Shown here one piece after another: positions 8,322 to 15,811 of a stretch of 17,342 bases of DNA (position 1 is the stretch's first letter; each line of letters begins with the position of its first letter). The stretch is taken from positions 1-17,342 of the forward strand of contig CAYMFM010000082.1 in NCBI GenBank assembly GCA_964389685.1. Direction: 5' to 3'. The DNA is from G020353115 sp964389685 (lineage in GTDB: Bacteria > Bacteroidota > Bacteroidia > Bacteroidales > VadinHA17). A program made the translations under genes and the position numbers. The notes beneath the pieces are model-generated. The model was not told where the DNA came from. It made no database searches and saw nothing but the letters and a program-made list of their open reading frames with translations.

Positions 8322-8543
8322 TCTCTTTTATTTTAACAAGATTTGACGTTTCAGTTGATGCTACCTCATTCTACTCCAGAAAAAAACCAGTCAGTTCTAT
8401 CCTTATTATAAAAAACAATCCCACAAATAATCCGGAGAAATTTGGTGTGATACTATAATGCTTACTGGATCTGAGATCATGGATTACATTTAAATTTAAT
8501 AACTTTAAGCAGAACTCTCCATATTTGTTTTATTTACTATACT

Positions 8544-9413
8544 ATGAAATTATTCATAAAGTTTCCGGAAATACTTAAAAAGCCACATCCTCTTGACTTT
8601 TATTTAGTACGGAATATTATTGGTTCTATAGCTTTTGGAGCATTTGTTTTTCTCTTTCTGTTTATTTTTAAGCCATTCGGATTGCAGGTATTATCGGGCA
8701 CAGAGTTAGTTAAGCTTACCTGTGGATACGGTTTGGTAACAACAGTGTATCTGATAATACATTGGTTTATAATCGTATTTTTTCTTCATGAGAACGTTTG
8801 GACTGCAGGGAAAGATATAATAAATACTCTGATAATCATTGCAATGATCGGGTTATGCAATTATATATATCATTCAATTTATTTTTCCCGGACTTTTGTT
8901 TTAATCAAACTAATAAAGTTTCAATTAGAAACACTGGCCATTAGCTTTCTTCCTGTTTCCCTTATTACCTTGTTAAAACAAAATTTTCTGCTTAAAAAGT
9001 ATCTACAGGATGCGGAATTAATTAACCAAAGGAAGGATCAACTATTTTCTGACAACAGGGATGATAAAATCATTACAATTTCGGCCCAGAACCCAAGAAA
9101 TGATTTTACATGCAATGGCAATGATATAGTATACTTACATGCGCTGGATAATTATGTTGTCATTCATTTCATTATGGATTCAAAGGATATGAAAGAAATA
9201 ATCCGGACAACACTGAAGAAAGCCAAAGACAACCTGAATGAATATTCCAATTTTTTTCATTGCCATAAAAGTTACATTGTGAACCTTGATAAAATAATAA
9301 AGGTTAGCGGAAATGCGCAAGGTTTAAGACTTCATTTAGATTATATTAATGAAATCATACCGGTTTCACGTCAGTTACATCAGGAATTCAAGCATATTTT
9401 TGGCATAAATTGA
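8544..9413 (+). CDS. Membrane-anchored LytTR-domain transcription regulator
   Basis: The 289-residue protein has four predicted membrane segments (about 24-43, 58-80, 92-112 and 128-145), a short linker, and a LytTR DNA-binding domain at about 175-285. The domain shows the usual landmarks: DIVYLHALDNYVVIHF (194-209), then RTTLKKAKDNL, FFHCHKSYIVNLDKI (237-251) and IIPVSRQ near the end. There is no phosphoacceptor receiver domain, so input probably comes through the membrane part. LytTR domains bind short direct repeats in promoters. It has its own 222-bp upstream region and is followed after 178 bp by the esterase gene, a possible target or merely a neighbour. It shares the overall plan of the second LytTR protein at 13513-14367 but is not a close copy. 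Confidence 0.9.
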   Translation: MKLFIKFPEILKKPHPLDFYLVRNIIGSIAFGAFVFLFLFIFKPFGLQVLSGTELVKLTCGYGLVTTVYLIIHWFIIVFFLHENVWTAGKDIINTLIIIAMIGLCNYIYHSIYFSRTFVLIKLIKFQLETLAISFLPVSLITLLKQNFLLKKYLQDAELINQRKDQLFSDNRDDKIITISAQNPRNDFTCNGNDIVYLHALDNYVVIHFIMDSKDMKEIIRTTLKKAKDNLNEYSNFFHCHKSYIVNLDKIIKVSGNAQGLRLHLDYINEIIPVSRQLHQEFKHIFGIN

Positions 9414-9591
9414 TTAATCTTTTGATTTAAGGATAAAAAATTCTCCAAAGTCATCGATTATTGTATACCCTGAAGTGTTTCCTGAACTCAACAATTATCT
9501 GCAGCTTACCACAATTTTTTACCAGACACCACATATAATTGGTCAGCACTTTTATCTTCTGTAACTTTCTGAAAATAAAAATTATATAATC

Positions 9592-10791
9592 ATGAAACAC
9601 ACATTTATTTTATTGCTTCTGAGCAGCTTCTTTGCTGCGGGTCAAAGCCAGACTGACTCATTACCGAAACCAACAGGGAAATATTTTGTTGGAGTAACCT
9701 ACCTTAGTTTTGTTGATAATAACCGAAAAGAGTTATTTGATAATAGTCAGCAAAAAAACAGGGAAATCACAGTGAAGGCATGGTATCCTTCTGATAGCAA
9801 ATCTGATTTTGAACCATACTTATTAAATTCCGAATCAGAATTTGCAATTAAGTATCTTCAATTTCCTGAAATATACAGAACCCTAAAAACAAATTCAAGC
9901 CGTGATATACCTTTGTCTTCGAAAGAAAACAGCTATCCGGTACTAATATTTTCTCACGGCTTGGGTGAGCATTATTCCCAGAATTCGTTACAGATGGAGG
10001 AGCTGGCAAGTCATGGCTATATTGTTTTTAGCATTTCCCACCATTATGAATGTAAATTTACATCATTCCCTGACGGACGATTTATCTATATTGATATGAA
10101 TAGTCAAAGGTTACAAAAAATTATGGGTGAAATGGCAAATCCTGAAGTTTTGGCAGTAATACAAAAGTTTTCCAGTGCAAGCAATGATGAAGAACGTTAT
10201 CAGGTATTTGCCGATATGGAAAAAGTATTACCTACCGGTCTTTCTGAAAGTCCGAAGTATTGGGCAGAAGACATTTCTTTTTTCATTGATCAATTAAATG
10301 GATTAAACAATGAAAACAATTTTTTTCAAAATAAACTGAACCTGGATGAAATTGGAGTTTTCGGAATGTCTTTGGGTGGTCTTGCATCAAATGAAGTAAG
10401 TATGTTGGATAACAGGGTTAAGGCATGTGTAAGTATGGATGGAGGATTCCATGGTTTAATATCAAAAAGTGAGATTAAAACACCTACGATGTTTCTTAAT
10501 AGTAAAAGGTATTTAGGGTATGGTAACATTTTCACAAACAGGTCTGAAATGGATTGTTACTCTTTTACCGTCAAAAATTCAGACCACATGAATTTTTCTG
10601 ATTATTCCCTCTACCCTTTTCCAGCAGTTAAACCTCTCTTAGGATCAATTGATGGGATTCAAGCTATAAAGATTATGAACGCAATGGTTCTTAATTTTTT
10701 TGATAAATATCTGAAAGAGCAACATAACATTGACTTAATAGAAGAAGCAGAATTATTTTCGGAGATCGAAGCAGTGACAAATAACATTTAA
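9592..10791 (+). CDS. Exported PAF-acetylhydrolase-like alpha/beta-hydrolase
   Basis: The 399-residue protein starts with a signal peptide (about 1-19, hydrophobic core FILLLLSSFFAA, then GQSQ), so it should act in the periplasm or outside the cell. The alpha/beta-hydrolase features are SHGLGEHYSQ (121-130, oxyanion-hole strand), GMSLGG with nucleophile Ser260, Asp283 in VSMDGG, and His332 in SDHMNFSD. The order and spacing match the platelet-activating-factor acetylhydrolase (isoform II) family, which removes short acyl groups from phospholipids or other esters. The N-terminal part YFVGVTYLSFVDNNRKE followed by ITVKAWYPSD also fits that family, where an early strand carries the text VWYP. 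An insertion at about 160-250 probably forms a lid. The exact ester substrate is not evident. A CCCCGC/GCGGG hairpin begins 8 bp after the stop. Confidence 0.85.
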   Translation: MKHTFILLLLSSFFAAGQSQTDSLPKPTGKYFVGVTYLSFVDNNRKELFDNSQQKNREITVKAWYPSDSKSDFEPYLLNSESEFAIKYLQFPEIYRTLKTNSSRDIPLSSKENSYPVLIFSHGLGEHYSQNSLQMEELASHGYIVFSISHHYECKFTSFPDGRFIYIDMNSQRLQKIMGEMANPEVLAVIQKFSSASNDEERYQVFADMEKVLPTGLSESPKYWAEDISFFIDQLNGLNNENNFFQNKLNLDEIGVFGMSLGGLASNEVSMLDNRVKACVSMDGGFHGLISKSEIKTPTMFLNSKRYLGYGNIFTNRSEMDCYSFTVKNSDHMNFSDYSLYPFPAVKPLLGSIDGIQAIKIMNAMVLNFFDKYLKEQHNIDLIEEAELFSEIEAVTNNI

Positions 10792-10798
10792 CCATTAA

Positions 10799-10856
10799 CC
10801 CCGCTTTCAGCGGGATTAATTCGACTATTGTTTTTCACTGCATAAGTTTGTGAAAA
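10799..10856. repeat. Double-hairpin interspersed repeat, copy A
   Basis: This repeat has a first hairpin CCCGC-TTTCA-GCGGG (10800-10814) and a second TTTTCAC (10832-10838) paired with GTGAAAA (10850-10856). The first 41 bases match 15752-15792 at 36 positions. It begins 8 bp after the esterase stop and could act as a transcript end or mRNA stabiliser, but no T-tract directly follows the first stem. Confidence 0.65.
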
Positions 10857-10875
10857 CCAAGCCTCATTAACATTT

Positions 10876-10883
10876 TACCTTTG
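10876..10883 (+). promoter_or_regulatory. Candidate -7 promoter element of the aldo/keto reductase gene
   Basis: TACCTTTG matches TAnnTTTG exactly. A TTTG is present at 10847-10850, but the 25-bp spacing is longer than the usual 19-21 bp, and that TTTG overlaps the repeat's second hairpin. If the box is used, the leader before the ATG at 10998 is about 108 bases. Confidence 0.35.
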
Positions 10884-10997
10884 TTAACAGCACAACGGGT
10901 TAATAGGGTACCAGGCTTTATATATTTCGTTACAAAAAAATTTTACCTATTTTTATGGTACATTCTTGAAATAGAATATTCTTCATTCAACCTGCCT

Positions 10998-12323
10998 ATG
11001 AAAAGAAAGAAAAAAGACCGCAGGCAATTCATAAAAGAAACAGGATTTGCCCTTTTGGGTGCAGGTTTATTGCCGACCGAAAGCGCAAACGCTTGTGATT
11101 TTCCTCCCCAGGATGACTTACCAAGAATCAAGAACTACAGAAGGCTTGGAAGAACCAATGCGATGGTATCGGATATCGGGTCCGGTGTCCCGACCAGTGG
11201 TTCGGTTCTCAAAGCTGTTCTTGATTCAGGGGTAAATTTTATCGAAACATCAGAAAGCTATAGTAATGGCAGGAATGAAGCTCTAATCGGGAATGTTATA
11301 AAAGACTTTGAAAGAGACAGGCTGTTCATTGCAACCAAAGCATTTCCAGCCATGAAACTGTTTAAATCCTCGGATGATGTCATTCAACGGGCAGAAGCAA
11401 GCCTTAAACGGTTACAAACAGATTATATTGATCTCTATATGATTCACCAGGCACAGAATATTTACAGAGTGAAAGATGATTATTTCCACAGGGCAGCAGA
11501 AATACTCAAAAAGAGAGGAAAAATTCGTTTCACGGGATTATCGTGTCACGGACCGGAATGGGGACCAGAAGCAAGTGAGAACCTGGAAGATATTCTTATG
11601 GCAGCAATAGAGGATGGACGGTTTGATGTACTTCTTCTTCCTTATAATTTCCTCTCTCCTGAAATGGGTGATAGAATACTCAAAGCCTGTAAAGAACATG
11701 ACATAGGAACAATGGTTATGAAGTCAAACCCGATTCTTGCCTATGAAAACTATAGCTCCCTGATGGAAAGAGGCCGGGAAGTGAACAGGGAGGAACAAAA
11801 ATACTATGAAGGGTTAAATGAAGCGATGCAGAAGGCTGACAGTTTTTTTAAGAAGTATAATATGAACGATTTGGAACAGATAAAGGATGGTGCCATACAA
11901 TTCATACTTACAAATCCTTATGTACACACTATTTGTTGTCGCTTTCGTACCTTTTCTGATGTGAATAAATATGTCAGACTTTCAGGAACCACGCTGGATA
12001 ACCGGGTTGCCATGGCGATGCAAGACTTCATAAGCAAGCTTGGCTTTCTCAACTGCCGCATCGGGTGTAACATCTGCGAAAGTAAGTGCCCTCACAATGT
12101 CCCTGTAAACACGATCATGAGGTATAATTACTATTTTCATTCCCACGGGATGGAAAAAACGGCAATGCAGTATTACCAGGATATGGATGGTAAAGCTGCA
12201 GGTCTTTGCAAGGATTGTGAGGGATATTGCGAAAAAGCCTGTCCTCATGGTGTCCATACACGGTTCTTGCTTTCCCAAATCCATAATGATCTAAGCTTTG
12301 ACAAGCGGATCATGAAGTCCTGA
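10998..12323 (+). CDS. Tat-exported aldo/keto reductase with two C-terminal [4Fe-4S] motifs
   Basis: The ATG at 10998 gives 441 residues that begin MKRKKKDRRQFIKETGFALLG. This twin-arginine signal (RRQFIK) would be buried if an upstream TTG at 10881 were used. Residues about 45-345 are an aldo/keto reductase barrel: YRRLGRTNAMVSDIGSG, FIETSESY (82-88), IATKAF with Lys114, and YMIHQ with His150. The usual catalytic Asp is Glu83 here, five residues before Tyr88, while Tyr, Lys and His are kept. Two ferredoxin-like motifs follow: Cys353, 357, 360 and 364-Pro, and Cys404, 407, 411 and 415-Pro. This AKR plus ferredoxin layout is recurrent in Bacteroidota, and the clusters suggest electron transfer rather than simple NADPH chemistry. 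After folding with its cofactors it should be sent to the periplasm. The substrate is unknown. Confidence 0.9.
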   Translation: MKRKKKDRRQFIKETGFALLGAGLLPTESANACDFPPQDDLPRIKNYRRLGRTNAMVSDIGSGVPTSGSVLKAVLDSGVNFIETSESYSNGRNEALIGNVIKDFERDRLFIATKAFPAMKLFKSSDDVIQRAEASLKRLQTDYIDLYMIHQAQNIYRVKDDYFHRAAEILKKRGKIRFTGLSCHGPEWGPEASENLEDILMAAIEDGRFDVLLLPYNFLSPEMGDRILKACKEHDIGTMVMKSNPILAYENYSSLMERGREVNREEQKYYEGLNEAMQKADSFFKKYNMNDLEQIKDGAIQFILTNPYVHTICCRFRTFSDVNKYVRLSGTTLDNRVAMAMQDFISKLGFLNCRIGCNICESKCPHNVPVNTIMRYNYYFHSHGMEKTAMQYYQDMDGKAAGLCKDCEGYCEKACPHGVHTRFLLSQIHNDLSFDKRIMKS

Positions 12324-12884
12324 TAGACTTCCTATTATCATGATAGTTTATGCTCCGGATCTTCATATATTTTTGATATGCATGGTGATACACTCATACA
12401 GCATCATACACTTGGTATTTTGTTTCCAGAGGATCGATGTACTGCCTGGTGCCGTAAAACGAATCCGAAAAGGGCGGACAAGCTCTCCTTCGGAGCGACT
12501 TCGGTTCGTTTCCAAATACCGAAAAACGTGATGGGCAGGCAAGTCTCCCTACATTGGTTTATCCTGATCCGAACCTTTAGGGCAATCCCCAAAGTATGTA
12601 GGTCGACTCTCCTGAGTCGACTAAGAGGTGATTGGGTACTTTACTTAGATGCCCTTTTAATACCCAACCTATAGGCCCAGCCTGTGTGCCCTACTCTTAA
12701 ACCTTCCGGTTTGTTCCGGTGGGCTGAGGGTAAATCCATATAGATCCCTACCTGAATGGGATGTTCGATTTATTATGCGTACCTTTACAACAGATTCAAA
12801 GTGAAGTGCCTGATTAATTTAAGTTCTTCGTTGCTTTCTTTTTTTGAGCCTGCCTTTTTATCTTACTAATCTAAAAAATCAATT
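12324..12884. other. Gene-free stretch with interspersed repeat material
   Basis: These 561 bp hold no credible gene. The open frames here, such as 12378-12674 and 12404-12592, have basic, low-complexity translations and overlap the repeat. It contains copy A of the 72-bp repeat (12551-12622) and an inverted pair TTGGGTA (12632-12638) and TACCCAA (12661-12667). The FKBP gene promoter must lie near the right end, but no exact TAnnTTTG was found there. Confidence 0.6.
12551..12622. repeat. 72-bp interspersed hairpin repeat, copy A
   Basis: Bases 12551-12622 align without gaps to 15347-15418 with 62 of 72 identities. The most conserved part ends in a perfect 8-bp stem GTCGACTC-TCCT-GAGTCGAC (12602-12621). 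The outer hairpin seen in copy B is decayed here. It begins 228 bp after the reductase stop. Confidence 0.75.
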
Positions 12885-13313
12885 ATGAAAAAAGCCGGAA
12901 AAAACGATTCCGTAAAAGTGCATTATACGTGTACAACTGACGAGGGTCTGGTGTTCTCTTCAAAGGATCAGGACAAACCCCTGAAATTCATTGTTGGCAA
13001 AGGGAATCTGCTTCAGCCTATCGAGGAGGGTGTTGTTGGCATGGAGTTAAATGAGACAAAGGTCATTAACATTCCCCATCAGGAGGCTTATGGAGAGGTG
13101 TATAAAGAGCTGATCCAGGAAGTTGATAAAGAGCTTTTGCCGGAGAATGTCGAAGTAAAAGTGGGATTACAGCTCACTTCAACACAGGAGGATGGATCAG
13201 AAATTCATTTTCGTGTTACCAAGGTTATGGATAATAGTGTCATGGTTGATGGGAACCATCCTCTGGCTGGTAAAGACCTCGAGTTTGCAATTGAACTTGT
13301 CGAAATCGTTTAA
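12885..13313 (+). CDS. SlyD-like FKBP-type peptidyl-prolyl cis/trans isomerase
   Basis: The 142-residue protein is the normal size for a SlyD-type FKBP without the metal-binding tail. The FKBP fold is split by an insert-in-flap domain. FKBP parts are at about 6-66 (VKVHYTCTTDEGLVFSS, FIVGKGNLLQPIEEGVVGMELNE, IPHQEAYG) and at 125-142 (HPLAGKDLEFAIELVEI), with the chaperone-like insert at about 72-122. The signature NHPLAGKDL is typical of SlyD and SlpA. The enzyme isomerises X-Pro bonds and helps folding. There is no signal peptide, so it is cytoplasmic, and the His/Cys-rich C-terminal extension of E. coli SlyD is absent. It stands alone, with 199 bp of non-coding sequence before the next gene. 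Confidence 0.93.
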   Translation: MKKAGKNDSVKVHYTCTTDEGLVFSSKDQDKPLKFIVGKGNLLQPIEEGVVGMELNETKVINIPHQEAYGEVYKELIQEVDKELLPENVEVKVGLQLTSTQEDGSEIHFRVTKVMDNSVMVDGNHPLAGKDLEFAIELVEIV

Positions 13314-13395
13314 ACAAATGATTATGAATAAAGGTATTTAACAAAACTCCGGAAAATTCGAAATCTGAATGGTTTTTTGTAACTTGCATGCATTT

Positions 13396-13410
13396 CGATA
13401 ACAGTTGTCG
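13396..13410. promoter_or_regulatory. Imperfect 15-bp palindrome upstream of the second LytTR gene
   Basis: CGATAACAGTTGTCG is nearly self-complementary: arms CGAtAAC and GTTgTCG differ from a perfect pair at one position. It lies 103 bp before the TTG start. It could be an operator, but it may be chance. Confidence 0.2.
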
Positions 13411-13512
13411 TTTTGAGCTATTTGATTGGTCGGTGATTTTATTAAAAAGTTGACATCGATGAGATAGGTTAACCGTAACAAATAGTCATCATTTTAGTAA
13501 AAATTTCCTCTA

Positions 13513-14367
13513 TTGGATTATCAAAAAAATCAGGTCAAGATTTCTTTCAGGGATGAATTGGGCCGGTTGTTTATTCTGAGCTTTGGTGTTTTTCTTTTTA
13601 TTCTTTTCTTTCAGCCATTTCCGCTTGAGCAACTTGATTACAATAACCGTTTGTTATTTGTCACCGGGTTAGGTGTAATTTACTTCCTGGTAGCATGTAT
13701 TATCCTTGTTTTATTACCCTTTTCGAATCCTAAATGGTTTAGAATCAGTGAGTGGGAAAGTGGCCCACCCTTTCTTTTAATGTCATTGTTACTGGTTTTT
13801 ACCGTTACTGCTTTTGCATTTTATATCCGGTATGTTGGTAAAGCTGAGCTATCGCTATACATTATGTTTAAAATGCTTTTGGTGTGCCTGTTACCGTTAA
13901 TTATTTTATTAATTCTTTATAAAAACAAGTCGCAGGCGCATGTTATCGATATTTTGCAGGAGCAAAACAAATATTATATATCAAAAATAAGGGACTTTGA
14001 TCAAATCGGTATAGAGGAAGAAATTGATATCATTTCCAATAACAAATCCGATAAGCTGACCCTTAAGTATAAGAATATTATTTACATAAAATCAGCCGAT
14101 AACTATATTGAAATACATTACCTGGAAAATGATATGGTTGAGAAAAGATTAATACGGAATACCTTAAAAAATATCGAATCTCAACTGGCAAATCAGCATT
14201 TTTTCATTCGTTGTCATCGTGCAAGCATTGTCAATGTTATGTACATCGATAAGCTGGTACATAATTACGGTGGTTACAGTCTGCAGTTGAACCATCTCGA
14301 AGAAAAAATTCCTGTATCGAGGGCATATCTGATACAGGTGAAAGATGTAGTTTCCGGTGTTGAATAA
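13513..14367 (+). CDS. Membrane-anchored LytTR-domain regulator with TTG start
   Basis: The 284-residue protein has about four membrane segments (18-36, 47-69, 86-106 and 116-136), a helical linker (about 140-165) and a LytTR domain at about 178-280. Landmarks are IIYIKSADNYIEIHY (189-203), RNTLKNIESQL, FFIRCHRASIVN (230-241) and IPVSRAY near the end. TTG is chosen as the start because the frame has a TAA at 13498 and no ATG or GTG before the first membrane segment. Starting at the first in-frame ATG would delete the first two membrane segments. There is no receiver domain, so the signal probably enters through the membrane part. The methyltransferase gene follows after 138 bp on the same strand and is the nearest possible target. 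Confidence 0.88.
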   Translation: MDYQKNQVKISFRDELGRLFILSFGVFLFILFFQPFPLEQLDYNNRLLFVTGLGVIYFLVACIILVLLPFSNPKWFRISEWESGPPFLLMSLLLVFTVTAFAFYIRYVGKAELSLYIMFKMLLVCLLPLIILLILYKNKSQAHVIDILQEQNKYYISKIRDFDQIGIEEEIDIISNNKSDKLTLKYKNIIYIKSADNYIEIHYLENDMVEKRLIRNTLKNIESQLANQHFFIRCHRASIVNVMYIDKLVHNYGGYSLQLNHLEEKIPVSRAYLIQVKDVVSGVE

Positions 14368-14505
14368 GCATGTCATTCACCCCTGAATGAGTATCATCCA
14401 CCACAAATCCATCTCTTTTATCCCTAAAATCCTGTTATTCAGCCCTACAATTTTATAGATCTGTTTTTTCGGATTAATTTGTAATCAAACACAAAGCAGA
14501 CGATC

Positions 14506-15312
14506 ATGGCAAACTTAGTGGATAACTATTGTGAAGTTCCTGCCCTGTTCCGCAGGCCTATGTGGAAGATATGGCATAACCTGCTAATCCGATTCGATAG
14601 AGACAGCACTGTAAACTTTATGAATTATGGATATGCCGGACTGAATGGCGATAAAACGATTGACCTGAAGAAAGAAGATGAATGGAACCGATTTCCAATT
14701 CAACTATACGATCATGTAGTCAGCCAGGTAAAGCTCATGAATAAAAGGGTGTTAGAAATAGGTTCAGGCAGAGGCGGCGGGGCTCATTATATTTCCCGCT
14801 ACTATAAACCAAAAAAATATACCGGCGTTGACATATCGGCTGGTGTAATAAAATTCTGTAACCAGTTTTATGATGTCTCCGGTTTATCGTTTGTGGAAGG
14901 CAGGGCTGAAAAGATCCCTTTCGATGCCGGAACCTACGATGCTGTAGTCAATGTTGAGTCGGCCCGGGGGTATAGTGATATGTTATTATTCTTCAGGGAA
15001 GTATACCGGATTCTTATCCCCGATGGTCATTTTTTATTTGCCGATGTAATTGGGAAAGGTGAAGTTGAAGAAATCCGGAAAAAATTTCAACACTGTGGCT
15101 TTAAAATCAAAAGTGAGAAAGAAATAACAGAAAATGTTGCCAGGGGACTCGAGTTGGATACGAAACGCAGAGAGTTTATGATTGAAAATAAAGTTCCGGG
15201 ATTCCTTCAAAGACCGTTTCAGAAATGGGCAGGAACAAAGGGTACAGAACGATTCAAGTCGTTTGTTAATGGCAAATTTGAATACTGGAGCTTTGTATTA
15301 ACGAAGAACTAA
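14506..15312 (+). CDS. Class I SAM-dependent methyltransferase
   Basis: The 268-residue protein has the class I methyltransferase core. Motif I is VLEIGSGRGGGAHY (82-95), GVDIS (107-111) holds the acidic residue that binds the SAM ribose, a motif II-like DAVVNVESA is at 145-153, and IPDGHFLFADV is at 171-181. The N-terminal FMNYGYAGLNGD and the GSGRGGG loop recall the mycobacterial phthiotriol/phenolphthiotriol dimycocerosate methyltransferase group and related small-molecule methyltransferases; this is a resemblance, not a substrate assignment. There is no signal peptide or membrane segment. Its methyl acceptor cannot be inferred from the neighbours. A 72-bp repeat copy begins 34 bp after the stop. 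Confidence 0.85.
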   Translation: MANLVDNYCEVPALFRRPMWKIWHNLLIRFDRDSTVNFMNYGYAGLNGDKTIDLKKEDEWNRFPIQLYDHVVSQVKLMNKRVLEIGSGRGGGAHYISRYYKPKKYTGVDISAGVIKFCNQFYDVSGLSFVEGRAEKIPFDAGTYDAVVNVESARGYSDMLLFFREVYRILIPDGHFLFADVIGKGEVEEIRKKFQHCGFKIKSEKEITENVARGLELDTKRREFMIENKVPGFLQRPFQKWAGTKGTERFKSFVNGKFEYWSFVLTKN

Positions 15313-15346
15313 TCATCCTGTTCTTATCCCAATAAAATGTCGCTCT

Positions 15347-15418
15347 GCATTGGTTTATTCCAATGCTAACCTTCAGGGCAATCCTAAAAGTATGTAGGTC
15401 GACTCTACTGAGTCGACT
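15347..15418. repeat. 72-bp interspersed hairpin repeat, copy B
   Basis: This is the partner of 12551-12622, with 62 of 72 positions the same. It shows two perfect hairpins: GCATTGG-TTTATT-CCAATGC (15347-15366) and GTCGACTC-TACT-GAGTCGAC (15398-15417). It begins 34 bp after the methyltransferase stop. No T-tract follows, so it is not a classic terminator. Confidence 0.75.
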
Positions 15419-15421
15419 GGA

Positions 15422-15591
15422 ATGGGGCTGTGTCATAACCAAAAGAAAGGGTTCACGCAAAGACCGCAAAGTGAATGCTTCCATAGGAATGCCTTCGGCA
15501 AAAAATTCGCAAAGAGCTGTTTTATAATGATTTATACTTTGTGTGCTTAGCTTTTTCCTTTGCGTGAAAATCAGTTATGATATAGCCCCAT
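15422..15591. mobile_element. MITE-like 170-bp element with terminal inverted repeats
   Basis: The ends ATGGGGCTGTGTCATAAC (15422-15439) and GTTATGATATAGCCCCAT (15574-15591) are inverted repeats agreeing at 16 of 18 positions. A second, perfect 11-bp inverted pair lies inside: TTCACGCAAAG (15452-15462) and CTTTGCGTGAA (15558-15568). The interior has no coding capacity, as expected for a non-autonomous element moved by a transposase encoded elsewhere. I see no clear target-site duplication, so the exact ends and the mobility are uncertain. Confidence 0.55.
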
Positions 15592-15615
15592 CTGTCTGTT
15601 GACAGCCAGGAGTTC

Positions 15616-15709
15616 AACTTAACCCGCATTATTCATGCATTCAGCATGAATAATGACGATACATAATTGGAATCTATTGATTATCAATTATATATGTCAG
15701 GGTTAAGTT
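15616..15709. repeat. Nested inverted repeat able to form a multi-arm cruciform
   Basis: Outer arms AACTTAACCC (15616-15625) and GGGTTAAGTT (15700-15709) are perfectly complementary. Inside are a perfect 12-bp stem CATTATTCATGC-ATTCA-GCATGAATAATG (15627-15655) and a 7-bp stem ATAATTG (15663-15669) with CAATTAT (15685-15691). It could be a palindromic intergenic repeat or a structured RNA. No second copy is in the window. Confidence 0.6.
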
Positions 15710-15751
15710 TTCTGTTTTGCAAGCTTGCAGGAAACAAGTTTCACTTATTCT

Positions 15752-15811
15752 CCCCGCTTTCAGCGGGATGAATTCGGCAATCCTTTTTCACTTCAGCTTC
15801 GCTTCGTGAAA
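15752..15811. repeat. Double-hairpin interspersed repeat, copy B
   Basis: This copy has the first hairpin CCCGC-TTTCA-GCGGG (15753-15767) and a second TTTCAC (15786-15791) paired with GTGAAA (15806-15811). The first 41 bases match copy A at 10799-10839 in 36 positions. The region between the second pair differs in sequence and length, yet the pairing is kept. It ends 8 bp beyond the stop of the minus-strand permease. Confidence 0.65.

Noticed and set aside
8322..8543. Remnant of a lost thioredoxin domain after the lipoprotein gene
   Set aside because: Reading the forward frames showed no CxxC or thioredoxin-like sequence, only short uninformative peptides.
10799..10815. Classic rho-independent terminator after the esterase
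   Set aside because: The stem is only 5 bp and is not followed directly by a T-tract; it is listed as a repeat instead.
10881..10997. TTG at 10881 as start of the aldo/keto reductase
   Set aside because: It overlaps a candidate -7 box and would place 39 residues in front of the twin-arginine signal.
12378..12674. Open frame of 98 codons in the gap after the reductase
   Set aside because: It runs through the 72-bp repeat and lacks any domain, signal or start context.
15266..15484. Minus-strand open frame sharing a peptide (about INQCR) with another at 12404-12592
   Set aside because: The similarity is explained by the shared DNA repeat with its hairpins, not by protein conservation. It also overlaps the methyltransferase end and the MITE-like element.
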